Shown: positions 11,196-20,546 of the stretch, one piece after another | Layout of the letters: every line of letters begins with the position of its first letter | Position numbering within the stretch: position 1 is the stretch's first letter | Assembly (NCBI GenBank): GCA_964020155.1 | Contig: OZ026547.1 | Location: 3,233,631-3,256,130, forward strand | Source: Chondrilla cf. caribensis | Lineage: Eukaryota; Porifera; Demospongiae; Chondrillida; Chondrillidae | Reading direction: 5' to 3' | Length of the DNA: 22,500 bases | Made by a program: the position numbers and the translations under genes | The notes under the pieces: generated by a model | What the model was told of the DNA's origin: nothing | Database searches by the model: none | The model's input: the letters and a program-made list of their open reading frames with translations, nothing else

Positions 11196-11807
11196 GTAAG
11201 GATGGTAAGGGCAGTGGTAGTGGGGTCCTTGTGTTGAGATTGTGGTACAGTGAATACTCGTGAATCTGCTGCAATTCGTTTTCAAAGAATATGGTGGATT
11301 AACAAGTTTGCAGATTAACTGGATATTCATTGGTACGTACTTGTACATTATATTGGTATTGGGAAATTGTGGCGGATTAAAGGTTTGGAGGATAAAGAGG
11401 TAGTAAATTGATGGGAATTCACTGTAGTACTAGGCCCATGGGTGGGGGATAACTGAGTTCATGACTCATTGAGTTTCTAAACCAGGATTCTCTAATGTTC
11501 CATCACTCAGTATGGGCGATATCTCGCATATCAAAATTACTCAGATTCCCTCTTCTCCACATCCTGCCTACGTGTTTAAATCTATCCATCTTGGCCAGAT
11601 GTCATATGTACATTTTCATCTGTATCGTTCAATTTTGTTGTGTGTGGGGTCTAGTTAACATGTACATCTGCAGCATCAGCAGATCCCGGTGATAACGGTT
11701 ATACTCGTGTTCATGATAACGGGGATCAATCTCAATCGAATGCGTTCATCACACAACCGATTACAGTTGGCAAAAATGATTACTTTCATCAATGACGCCA
11801 TTTTATT

Positions 11808-12915
11808 ACCGAGCGTTAGCGAGGTTAATTGTTTCCGTCGTACGGGCAGTCTCATCGAGGTCGCCCACGTTCTTAATTGGTTGGAGGTGTCTCAATGAAA
11901 TTTATGTGTTCTTTTTAGTCCAATGTGTCAAATTTCTATCAGGCGCAGCAAACGTCTATGAGGTCACAGGGCGATTCGTGCCACATGTCGAATAGAGGCA
12001 ACGGTAAGGTATTGGACTGAGGTGATCATTTAAGTCTAGCCCACTTACTCGCTATGCCACGACGGCTGAAAGATTATCCTTCGTCGAGTGCCCCTGGATC
12101 CAGATTTCGTCTTGGGACAACATTCGTTACCTTCGCATCACAAGAACAATGTCTTTCAATTTTCCCATGGAACAGATTTTCCAATTAATATTCTGTAAAG
12201 TCAGCGATTCGTAGTCTACGTTGGGGACATCGAAATGCACAGCCATTGTGATGTCCATGTTGTGCAGACATTTCATGGCTATAATTAGTAATTATTGGAA
12301 AGCCGATGGCCAATTATCCGAACTTCTTCGTGAACATTTTTAAAATTCATATTGATCCGTTCTTTTCTTCTTCCAATTGAAGAATTGGAAAAGTTCAGAT
12401 GAGTCGCTTTATATTTCTAATAGCTGCTTTAGCCGTGAGATAAACTTATTGTCAGGCTTATTTTGATCCCCAAACAGAAGTTGCAATATTCTATGTAAGT
12501 TCATCATAGTGTATAATCCAGTAGTAATTGAATTATCTGTAAGAGTCAGATTGTCATGTAGATTCTGTTCAAAGCAATCAAATGGAAACTTGCAATCAAA
12601 ATCAAACAGAATGTGGTAATGCATCACAAGTGCAATTAAACACAACACAAAATCAAACACTACACGTCATACAGTGCACTACTGCACAACATGAGTTGCA
12701 AACTCAACAAAACCAAGCACAAGTGCAGATAAATCCACAAGACTTAGTTCATACACGAGATGCAAATGCCAATGGCAATGACCGTGATTATGATGTACAA
12801 ATTATGATGTATGTTCAACAAGTGCATTCCATCAGAAAACTGGCGTACGCGCATCTGGCATGACTTATACCGCCATTTTCTTTTTAGCGAGGTCCTGAAC
12901 TACGTTCATACCTAG
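11808..12915. mobile_element. 1.1-kb insertion specific to copy B
   Basis: In copy A the sequence runs CCATTTTATT directly into TTCTAATTG (about 8303-8320). In copy B these flanks are separated by 1.1 kb of more CpG-rich DNA. Both junctions contain CGCCATTTT followed by TAGCGAGGT (11797-11825 and 12871-12893), a direct repeat. No inverted termini were found. It includes the Gln/Asn-rich ORF and a hairpin TTCCAATT/AATTGGAA near 12371-12390. The element class is unknown; deletion from A cannot be excluded. Confidence 0.5.
12582..12863 (+). CDS. Gln/Asn-rich ORF, 93 aa, inside the unit-B-specific insertion
   Basis: ATG to TGA, with segments METCNQNQTECGNASQ, QTQQNQAQVQINPQ and ANANGNDRDYDVQIMMYVQQ. 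The composition is Gln/Asn-rich with no domain recognised. It lies wholly in the 1.1-kb segment missing from the paralogous copy near 8310, so it may belong to a mobile sequence. The opposite strand also has an open frame at 12409-12660, so coding status is weak. Confidence 0.25.
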   Translation: METCNQNQTECGNASQVQLNTTQNQTLHVIQCTTAQHELQTQQNQAQVQINPQDLVHTRDANANGNDRDYDVQIMMYVQQVHSIRKLAYAHLA

Positions 12916-12941
12916 TTTTCTAATTGTATTTGGCTTTCCAG

Positions 12942-13008
12942 GTCAGATGTACACGGGGTTTCAATCTACTAAAGAAGAGAAGGGAAGATCTCAACCAACA
13001 GAAAACAG
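12942..13008 (+). CDS. 67-bp exon, copy B
   Basis: Paralogue of 8338-8404, with acceptor GGCTTTCCAG and donor GTAAAA. Entering in phase 1 from the exon ending at 11195 it encodes QMYTGFQSTKEEKGRSQPTE and leaves in phase 2, giving the natural join YYDG-QMYTG. Differences from copy A are few (e.g. Q to E, A to S). The exon after it was not identified; a candidate acceptor TTCACACAG ends at 13759. Confidence 0.45.
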
Positions 13009-13038
13009 GTAAAACACTTCTTTGTTACAGTGTGCGCC

Positions 13039-13152
13039 GAATTTGGTGGGTTAATCCTCCTTTTAGCCCTAGAACTACACTAACTGGTCTATAGTTCCTG
13101 TTCCTTCCTTCTGTACCTTTTATCCGTTGAAAACAGGTATAAATTCAATTTT
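13039..13152 (+). repeat. Short dispersed repeat, copy 3
   Basis: Same family and orientation. It is the orthologous position of copy 2 after the 67-bp exon of copy B, so copies 2 and 3 descend from one insertion while copy 1 is separate. Confidence 0.8.
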
Positions 13153-13376
13153 TGGCCAATTTCTGTCCTTACTTTAGGTTTTCTGTAAAGAGATTAAAAA
13201 ATAATCGTTTTTAAGCTTGTCTCTTGCTTCATTTCTCCTGTTCGAGTAATTTCACTTCTACTTTTACTTTCAAATGGACTGTTTCCTATTCAAGCTTACT
13301 TAACACTGCTCTTTACTTTAATACGTGGCACCCAGCTGCTTCTGTTCGTGTCATCCCTTATCAGCAAAACAGTTAT

Positions 13377-13712
13377 CGTAACTTAGAATAATAGCTACGT
13401 ACGTACATACCAGGATTGAGTCTATCACTATAGCACTAACACATACATAGGTACAAAGTACTTATGTTAGGTTGTGCCCAAAATGGACATCTTTCCCTTT
13501 ACTAAAGGGCTACAGTACACGGCACCCAGCTACAGTTTTTCAGTGTCACAGTTTTTGTAACTTAGAATAATAGCTATGTATGCATATACCAGGATTGAGT
13601 CTATCACTATAGCACTAATGTATGTACATACATAGGTAAGTACTACAGTGCAACTTGCTTTGAAAGTACTTAAGTTAGGTTGTGCCCATAATGGACATTT
13701 TCCCTTTACTTC
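13377..13712 (+). repeat. Tandem duplication, about 179-bp period, before the small membrane ORF
   Basis: GTAACTTAGAATAATAGCTA occurs at 13377 and 13556; both copies continue with ACCAGGATTGAGTCTATCAC and CACTATAGCACTAA and end in GTTAGGTTGTGCCC then ATGGACAT. So the presumed start region, including an ATGGAC, is present twice. The upstream copy could give a short upstream ORF (MDIFPFTKG). Confidence 0.85.
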
Positions 13713-14167
13713 AAAGTGAGATTCACACTCATACCAAAACTCTACTTCTCTTCACACAGCTACGTAACAAGATGCCTCGTTTGCTAACTGTCAATTTACT
13801 GGCTAGAATTCAAGTGGGAAGGCCTAACCTCTCTCGAGGGTTCATTATCACTCTTCAAGCCACAGTACGGCAAGCTACCTCACGAGGGTCTAAAAGTCTC
13901 TTTCGGATATTCAGAAACTCCCTGTTCACCGGGATCTCGCTAGCATTCATTGCACAAATGGTTAAGAAGCTCATCAAAGTTCAAGAATGCTTAAGAAAGA
14001 TCATCAAAGTTCAAGAATGCTTACGAAAGATAATCAGTGCTACTCTCCCATTTGCTATTTTCATCATAGCCTTCATTGTCCTCTACAAAGTATACCGAAG
14101 AATAGCAGGAACGAGAAGGAAGAAAGAACCATTGATGAAGAAGACGTGCACCCAGTGTACCTCCTAA
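13691..14167 (+). CDS. Small basic single-pass membrane protein, 158 aa
   Basis: No family recognised. From ATG 13691 the protein is 158 residues; a second ATG at 13772 (MPRLLTVN) gives 131 residues and follows an acceptor-like CTTCACACAG, so translation could start in an exon beginning near 13760. The protein is very basic, with a likely membrane segment TLPFAIFIIAFIVLY followed by KVYRRIAGTRRKKE, a positive stop-transfer and cytoplasmic tail. Just before it a 10-residue unit, IIKVQECLRK, occurs twice in tandem (30-bp duplication at about 13973-14032). It lies downstream of a duplicated leader region (13377-13712). It could be an orphan gene or a fragment. Confidence 0.35.
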   Translation: MDIFPLLQSEIHTHTKTLLLFTQLRNKMPRLLTVNLLARIQVGRPNLSRGFIITLQATVRQATSRGSKSLFRIFRNSLFTGISLAFIAQMVKKLIKVQECLRKIIKVQECLRKIISATLPFAIFIIAFIVLYKVYRRIAGTRRKKEPLMKKTCTQCTS

Positions 14168-14649
14168 GAAGACCCCAGGACTGAGTTCCACTTTCAAAAT
14201 CAGTCAAACTTGGGAAACAAGAACATCATATTTTGCTTGCTGGTAGACAATTCCTAATGTAGTATGCACACACTCTCTTATTAACATGGTATTCGACTGA
14301 TAATCTTTCCAAAACACATCTCACATACAAACGTACATAATATTACATATGTATGTATCAACACAGATAAACAGCTCAATGTTAAGTTCCACCACATAAA
14401 ACAGATTGTGAACACCAGAATCACGATAACATACTATACATGTACGTATGTGGCCACTCATACAAAAATGTCACATAATACTTTGTACACGCAATGTACA
14501 GGGGGAAATTTACCGAGGTTGAAATTTTGCGTTTTTTTGCGATTTGGCCCAATTGTGACAGTTAATTTGCGAAATCATTAAAAGCAAAAAGTGAAAACAC
14601 AAAAGCAGAATATCAACAAATAATTCGTGAAATTAGTATTGTGAAAGGA
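14168..14649. other. Nothing recognised
   Basis: AT-rich downstream flank of the small membrane ORF; 14521-14640 is rich in TTTGCG/GCGAAA words. Confidence 0.45.
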
Positions 14650-14684
14650 CTGAGCGAGGAATACGCATGTACAAATGAAGACTG

Positions 14685-15740
14685 CACAGGGTAGTTATAA
14701 CGGACATCAGTACTTAGGAGATTTCGGGCGTTAAAGGATTGGAATGCAAAATAATTATCACCTACGTCACGAGTCGCGGAGATTTAATTGCGCAATAAAA
14801 TCGTTCAGGCGACAAACTTTGCGAGAAATGACATGTTTTATGCGACTATGCACTGCTGAAATGCTATCAGAATACAATCAAACATTATCTCCACTTGCAT
14901 TAGGCGAAATGAAACTCGTGCGCTAAAAATCCAGATCGGATCAGGCCAAAAAGCGCCTATAACATCCACAATGTAATCAATTACGCGAAAGATTCACGAT
15001 TGGATAACCTTAAGAACCCACGCGCAATGTTCATTCCAGTACAAAATTTACATACTTACCTGTAAGAATCTTCAAAGTTAACATGGGTTGCAGACGATCT
15101 TCAGGAACCTTGCAATAGTAGAAACGATGGTTCTTACGTCATAACACCTTGCGTAATAACTATAGAAACGTCACATTAAATGGCTGCTAGGAAGGTCGTT
15201 TCTCAAAAATCGTGTTAGGCGCATTTGTAAATGGCCCTTTCCCCGTGTTTTTGTACTTTATAACGATGGATAACGAGGTTGTCTACAATCTGACGGTGAG
15301 ACAAAATGTTATAAGCAGGTATGTTAAAGTTATGCAAGCATTACGTCTATTTTCCTCGCGTTTTATGCGCATTTCAGGACATTTTCAGTTATAACTCTTG
15401 TGTTTGAGCTTATAACATATTGTCTCACGGCAGAACGTTAGATAATGACACATTCTTTCATTTGGTACCATTTTGAAATTCATCTGAGGCCATCTACAAA
15501 TGCGCAAAAGGCGATTTTTAGCAAAAAGTATAATATTTTTATGATATGTTTATAGCTTCTTGGTACAAGATATCGAATCAATTCTTTATGAAGGCTTTAA
15601 TAAAATGTTGAAATTATTGGTACAGATTACAAAAACGATCAATCATTATTCCTTCGCTTCATAAATGCGGTATATTATTCAGGGTCGATTCGCGTCCGCC
15701 ATTTTTTTGCAATTTCGGGGTCCGTTATAATGACCCTGTG
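14685..15740. mobile_element. 1.06-kb terminal-inverted-repeat element (non-autonomous DNA transposon)
   Basis: The left end begins CACAGGGT and continues to TTATAACGGAC (14685-14705). The right end 15720-15740 is its reverse complement with 19 of 21 bases matching. Sequence outside the left end (14652-14684) and outside the right end are parts of the same 28-bp minisatellite unit, so the element interrupts one unit, with TG on both sides as a possible 2-bp target duplication. A CAC terminus with a 2-3-bp duplication fits the CACTA/EnSpm (CMC) group; this is inference. No transposase ORF of useful length. The interior is CpG-rich and holds a foldback (15205-15525). Confidence 0.7.
15205..15525. 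repeat. Internal foldback (imperfect inverted repeat, about 115-bp arms)
   Basis: Left arm about 15208-15320 (AAAATCG, GCGCATTTGTAAATGGCC, GGTGAGACAAAATGTTATAA). The right arm, in reverse complement, is about 15400-15525 (AAAATCG, GCGCATTTGTAGATGGCC, CGTGAGACAATATGTTATAA). The end thirds match well and the middle poorly. It lies in the TIR element. Confidence 0.7.
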
Positions 15741-15762
15741 TGAGAAATATGTATACATGCAT

Positions 15763-16037
15763 GAATGAAGGCTGAGGAATACACATGTACGAATGAAGAC
15801 TGAGGAATACGCATGTACGAATGAAGACTGAGGAATACGCATGTACGAATGAAGGCTGAGGAATATGCATGTACGAATGAAGGCTGAGGAATACGCATGT
15901 ACGAATGAAGGCTGAGGAATACGCATGTACGAATGAAGACTGAGGAATACGCATGTACGAATGAAGACTGAGGAATACGCATGTACGAATGAAGACTGAG
16001 GAATACGCATGTACGAATGAAGACTGAGGAATATGCA
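15763..16037. repeat. 28-bp minisatellite, nine full units plus a partial
   Basis: Units start at 15763 and every 28 bp to 16015, beginning GAATGAAGACTGAGG and ending GCATGTAC. The ninth base is G in units 1, 4, 5, 6 and A in the others, so variants are clustered. A further diverged unit is at 15741-15762 and another left of the TIR element at about 14650-14684. Confidence 0.93.
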
Positions 16038-16295
16038 CAATACGCACACCTGACCATCTGAAGTCACCTCATTCAATAGCAAATGCTCACACACGTATGT
16101 ACATACAAATACACAATAGACGTCCATAACAGTCCATACATGAATTATCATTAGCAGTGCAAATGAAATATTAATTACAGGAAGTAATTATGCTAGTATA
16201 ACAGGAAGTCACATCCATTATATGACCAACAACCTTTCCTAAAGGAATTCAACATAATGTCACTTGAGGTAAAATAAATCGTTAAAAATAGTCTC

Positions 16296-16445
16296 TAGAC
16301 TCCACATCAGGTCTAGTAGGAGGCTACTGTGCCAGGTAGAGTGGGAGTGGCTATCTGGTACGCCCATTGAATTACTTCCGGGATTAAACAATCGACCAAT
16401 CCACTACCACACAATGATAATCGATTCAAAAATCACAGCCGGTTC
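16296..16445. repeat. Dispersed AAGTGGGAGTGG hairpin repeat, copy 4
   Basis: Contains CACATCAGGTCTAGTAGGAG, GAGTGGGAGTGG, GTACGCCCATTGAATTACTT, CCGGGATTAAACAATCGACC and a tail AAAATCACAGCCGG. The arm is partly decayed. Confidence 0.72.
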
Positions 16446-16623
16446 TGAGCAATAGTTCATACTGTGAGATACATACTTCACACAACACATACAGAATACC
16501 TTATCCTTCAGGTTCACAACTTGATGCATTCTGTCCACAGTCTGAGTACTGCCACCATAGAACATCAGAAGCATACCATCCAATCCTCTACCAGCTACTA
16601 CATGCAAGACAGTCATCCCATTC

Positions 16624-17130
16624 TGGGGGAGATCAATACACAAGGACAGTAACAGGATTGAAGTCAGAAGTAAGATGTGAAATTGGATTATTATTATTGG
16701 GATTATTGTTATTATCCTTGTGACAAGGATAATAACAACTTAGCTAGAGTCATCACCAGTATGTGGATGTACATACAACAGCAATTTCCAGATTTTCTGG
16801 ATGGTTTTAGCTTCATTTACAGGAACACGGCAAATGTGATTGCATTGACAAAGCTTTTTACTCAGGGATTAATTTTAAACTTTTGAACTATTTGTTCTTA
16901 TATTTGGGGGAGATCAATACAGAAGAACAGTACCAGGATTGAAGTCGGGATTAAGACCTAGGGTTAGATTACCGGACGCCAAGGATAACAGCCACTTGGC
17001 TAGAGTCATCATCAGTATGAGGCTGTGTACACAACAACAATTTCCACCCTTTCTGCATATTTTTAGCTCCATTTATACAAACATGGCAAAAGTGATTGGA
17101 TTGATAAAGCTCTTTACTCGAGGATACTAA
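16624..17130 (+). repeat. Direct duplication, about 283-bp period, with a 52-residue ORF in each copy
   Basis: GGGGGAGATCAATACA starts both copies (about 16625 and 16908), followed by CAGGATTGAAGTC. Left peptide about 16726-16883 (NLARVITSMWMYIQQQFPDF) and right about 16981-17130 (HLARVIISMRLCTQQQFPPF); each continues to ...KLFT-Q/R-G and stops soon after. The copies differ at many residues without frameshifts. No family recognised; each may be an exon or decayed coding fragment. Confidence 0.6.
16706..16738. repeat. Near-perfect palindrome, 16-bp arms, 1-base centre
   Basis: GTTATTATCCTTGT (16708-16721) is followed by a single G and its exact reverse complement (16723-16736), with two more paired bases on each side. 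The sister copy near 16975-16990 lacks the left arm. Confidence 0.9.
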
Positions 17131-17566
17131 CGTTGATATTTTTCAAAAAAGCTACTCCACTGCATTGTATGAACAGGCAAATGGGACTGTTTCTGAAAAT
17201 TCTTCAAATTTGACCAGGACTACGGTATGTGAATACATCAAGGCTTACAGAGCAGTAGTGTTGGCTGCTATCCTAAAGTTCACATGCAATAATTTTGAGC
17301 TGTAAACATTGCAAATATTACAATATCCCAACGTTAGGGAACAAGGCGTGAAAAGCCATTAAACATTGAATCTAACTATAATGGAACTCTTAAACTACTA
17401 ATTATTGCTATTATTGTTATTATTGTTTATTATTATTCATATTGTGGTTGTTGTACTGTGTAATTTGTTGTTGACTTGAAAAGTAGTCCCAAGGCTAAGG
17501 GTTTCCCGTGTAAAATAAGTCATAACAAAGAAATAAGACATCATGGTTATCGGATAATACGTGCTT
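17131..17566. other. Nothing recognised
   Basis: AT-rich; a TTATTATTG-type tract lies at 17399-17445. Confidence 0.5.
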
Positions 17567-18335
17567 TACATCAGGAAAGTTTGTTCACATCATGGATGTG
17601 CTTACAGTACATCAGGGTAGCGTGATTACGTTAGAGAAGTGTATGTATTTACATCCAGAATTTGTTTATATCAGGGGAGAGTGTTTATATTCACGAGAGA
17701 GTGCTTATAGTAGAGGAGTGTAGTTATATCATGTTATATGTTTACTTTAGGGTTTTATGCCAACATTATATGAGTGTGTTCACATCATGGATGTGTTTAT
17801 TTCAGGGGAATATGTTCACATTAGGAGTGTGTTCACATCAGAGGTGTGTGGGTATATCAGGGGTATGCTTACATTAGAGGGATATACTGTCTTAGACATG
17901 TTCACAGAGGAAATGATTATATCAGAAGAGTGTGTTCACATTAGAAGAGTGTGTTCATATCAGGAAAGTGTGTTCACATCAGAAGAGTGTGTTCATATCA
18001 GGAAAGTGTGTTCACATCAGGAAAGTGTGTTCACATCAGAAGAGTGTGTTCACATCAGAAGAGTGTGTTCACATCAGAAGAGTGTGTTCACATCAGGAAA
18101 GTGTGTTCACATCAGAAGAGTGTGTTCACATCAGAGCTGTGTGTTCACATCAGAAGAGTGTGTTCACATCAGAGCTGTGTGTTCACATCAGAAGAGTGTG
18201 TTCACATCAGAGGAGTGTGTTCACATCAGGGGAGTCTGTTCACATCAGGGGAGTGTGTTCACATCAGAGGAGTGTGTTCACATCAGGGGAGTCTGTTCAC
18301 ATCAGGGGAGTGTGTTCACATCAGGGAGTTCATAT
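17567..18335. repeat. 19-bp minisatellite, about 22 good units with a decayed left flank
   Basis: The regular core about 17917-18335 has units TGTGTTCACATCAGAAGAG with variants GGAAAG, GAGCTG, GGGGAG. To the left (17567-17916) the same motif is recognisable but irregular in length and sequence. All three forward frames are open through the array only because no frame of the unit makes a stop. Confidence 0.92.
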
Positions 18336-18747
18336 TGTTGATGTGAGTACACCTTCCCTATGATCAATGACATGCTATTTTATGACTTAGTCATGAGGAA
18401 ATTAGCAGTCACAAGATAACAGAACCACACAAATCTCCTGTATGCAGGAATGGAATAATAAAGGAACATGTGAGATTCGAGGGTGTTGAGTAGAATTTTG
18501 TGGTTAAGGTGTTATGCAAACAATTTAGTGACCAATGTGTGGGCAAGTCACATGCAATACGCATGATGAGCAGTGATGATTTTAAATTTGCGAATACGAA
18601 GGTGTTGATACAATATAAACTGCACGCTTTTTTACTTTTCTTTATAGATTTACAATAACTTCAACCTATTCTTATGCATAATATGTGCATAGAGACAAGT
18701 ATTGGTAGTGTACGTATGTATGTACATGAGCTAGAGACCGAGTTAAG

Positions 18748-18930
18748 TGTATGTACTAACCAGGAGTGTGTACTAACCAGGAGTGTGTACTAACCAGAAG
18801 TGTGTACTAACCAGAAGTGTGTACTAACCAGGGGTGTGTACTAATCAGGAGTGTGTACTAACCAGGAGTATGTACTAACCAGGGGAGTGTACTAACCGGG
18901 AGTGTGTACTGACCGGGGTATTTACTAAGC
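18748..18930. repeat. 17-bp minisatellite, about ten units
   Basis: Units GTGTACTAACCAGGAGT with small changes (CAGAAGT, AATCAGG, ACCGGG). It lies 0.4 kb after the 19-bp array and shares the core CAGGAGTGTGT with it. Confidence 0.9.
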
Positions 18931-19004
18931 AAGTTGCACTGTACTACGGTACAAGAAGTAAAAAAGTAAACGTTCTATGCCAGTATTTTCGTCTGTAAGC
19001 AACC

Positions 19005-19545
19005 TGTACGAACAAATACTTTAGTCTGGCATAGCCGACCCTTAATCCACTATTTTATTTTGTTGGGGCGGAGAAAGAGTCTGGGGATATTTCTATTCGG
19101 CAGTGGTGAAATGTCCGACATTGAACCCAACACTTTTACAGAATGACCTTTACATAGTGTACGTAAATATACAAATGTTTACAAAATATACAATCGTTAG
19201 CGGAGTTCGTAGCATGCAGTCATTGTGAGGTACTCTTTGAAGTCGGTGTCTTCGTTTAGGGTTCAACCCAGAACTTGAAGTTTCTTACTCCAAAGCGATT
19301 TTATGTTAGGGTTGGTCAGCGTGCACTTTAGCGATCGCAGTGGGATTAGTTTGTCCCGGGTTCCAGCAATTTTAAGGCCCTCATTCAAATCTTCTCTTTT
19401 GATCAGCCATCAAAGCAGATAGAGGGGAAAATACACGCTGTGCGCGTGGCTCGTTCTACAAAAATAAAATGGCGGATCGAGGGTCGGCTACACCAGATCA
19501 CAAATATGTATTAAAAAAACCGCCCGTATTTGTTCCCGTACTCCC
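19005..19545. mobile_element. Candidate MITE-like inverted-repeat element
   Basis: 19025-19067 and the reverse complement of 19456-19497 match over about 43 bases (TCTGG, TAGCCGACCCT, ATTTTATTTT), with most differences being transitions. Weaker pairing continues outward (GTACG..AACAAATAC). The interior is CpG-rich. Exact ends and target duplication could not be set. Confidence 0.5.
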
Positions 19546-20030
19546 TCACGTACGTAGGCCTGTACTATTTCGTAGGTAGATTCCTTGCAAATCTTGTAAC
19601 ACCTTAAGTGCTCACCCCAAGGAATTCTGTGTAGGTTTCGCCGACCTTGTTTAGTGTGTTTTTGAACTCTTTTCCGCGATATCGATCTAAACGAAGACTC
19701 ATAGTTACGTTTACGTTGTCACAGGAAAACGAGAGAAGGCTTCGAAGACAGTAGCTCCAATTGAAGGTCACACTATATCAGCGAAACTGACGATCTAACC
19801 TATGCTTTAACACTTCTTCGGCGTCAAATTCCACACGTAGGCTACATACGATACGTACTATGCTACGCCCGTAGTTCGACCCGTACGTTTTCATTGCCAC
19901 GTACGTACTAGTATACGTAGACTATCCGTACTAACAAACGTAGAACGCCCGTAAAGCGTTTTACTTCGTGTACCGTATGTCCCCTTACTATACCTATACA
20001 CTACATACGTATTGCATGTGACCTTCTAAA
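19180..20030. promoter_or_regulatory. CpG-rich block upstream of the Ig/pentapeptide gene
   Basis: Unlike the CpG-poor surroundings, this stretch is dense in CG, with many TACGTA/CGTACG words (19545-20010) and an AAAATGGCGG motif at 19467. It ends about 350 bp before the ATG at 20383. It may be an unmethylated regulatory island or reflect the overlapping repeat element; no TATA box identified. Confidence 0.35.
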
Positions 20031-20382
20031 AATAGAAGTAATAGAAGTAATGGGACGAATAACGGGAATTTCCCTAATGTGAGCTCTCACATACATAGTT
20101 TGTATAATAAGAAGTGATTTGTTGCAAAGGTACACTTGTTGCTGTCAGCTGCAGTGATTTCACCTAACTAGCAGAGAGAGGAACTAGAAGTGAGTTAGAG
20201 TTGCACACTGCAAATCTCTAGATCTGAGGTAGCCTTCCCACCTGATTGCAGCTAATAGCTAATACTGGGTTGTTCTGTGTATACACAAAACCACATACTG
20301 TGGTGTGATTCTGTGTTCCAGCTACTATTGAAGATTTTACATTTGCAGTTAAGCGGCAGATAACTGTTACTTGAAGAGTGAG

Positions 20383-20483
20383 ATGAAAGAGATCGCAATC
20401 CTCTTGGTGGCCATTCTGGCTACCTGTGTTGCTGAAAAAATGTGGCCGTGTTCGAATATGAGCAATGACTGTGGAAAGACTGT

Positions 20484-20546
<63 letters not shown>

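Larger units (their letters stand above)
7849..13255 (+). repeat. Tandem gene-unit duplication, 3' part (A 7849-8625, B 11474-13255)
   Basis: Shared landmarks are CATCACTCAGTATGGGCGAT, CCTCTTCTCCACATCCTGCC, CAGCATCAGCAGATCCCGG, the 67-bp exon and AAGCTTGTCTCT. B has a 1.1-kb insertion (11808-12915) and A has a 0.12-kb insertion (8091-8214), each absent from the other copy. Confidence 0.88.

Noticed and set aside
15675..16151. Three overlapping minus-strand ORFs of FLSLHSYMRIPQSSFVHAYS type
   Set aside because: Same reason: a 28-bp unit cycles through all frames.
17917..18335. CRISPR array
   Set aside because: Repeats are contiguous with no unique spacers, and the context is eukaryotic.
17757..18363. 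Three overlapping forward ORFs of VHIRRVCSHQKSVFTSEE type
   Set aside because: A 19-bp unit without stops is open in every frame; no start, splice or composition signal supports coding.
19469..19578. Short ORF starting ATGGCGGATCG in the CpG-rich block
   Set aside because: Only 36 codons and overlaps an inverted-repeat arm; could be a first exon but no partner was found.
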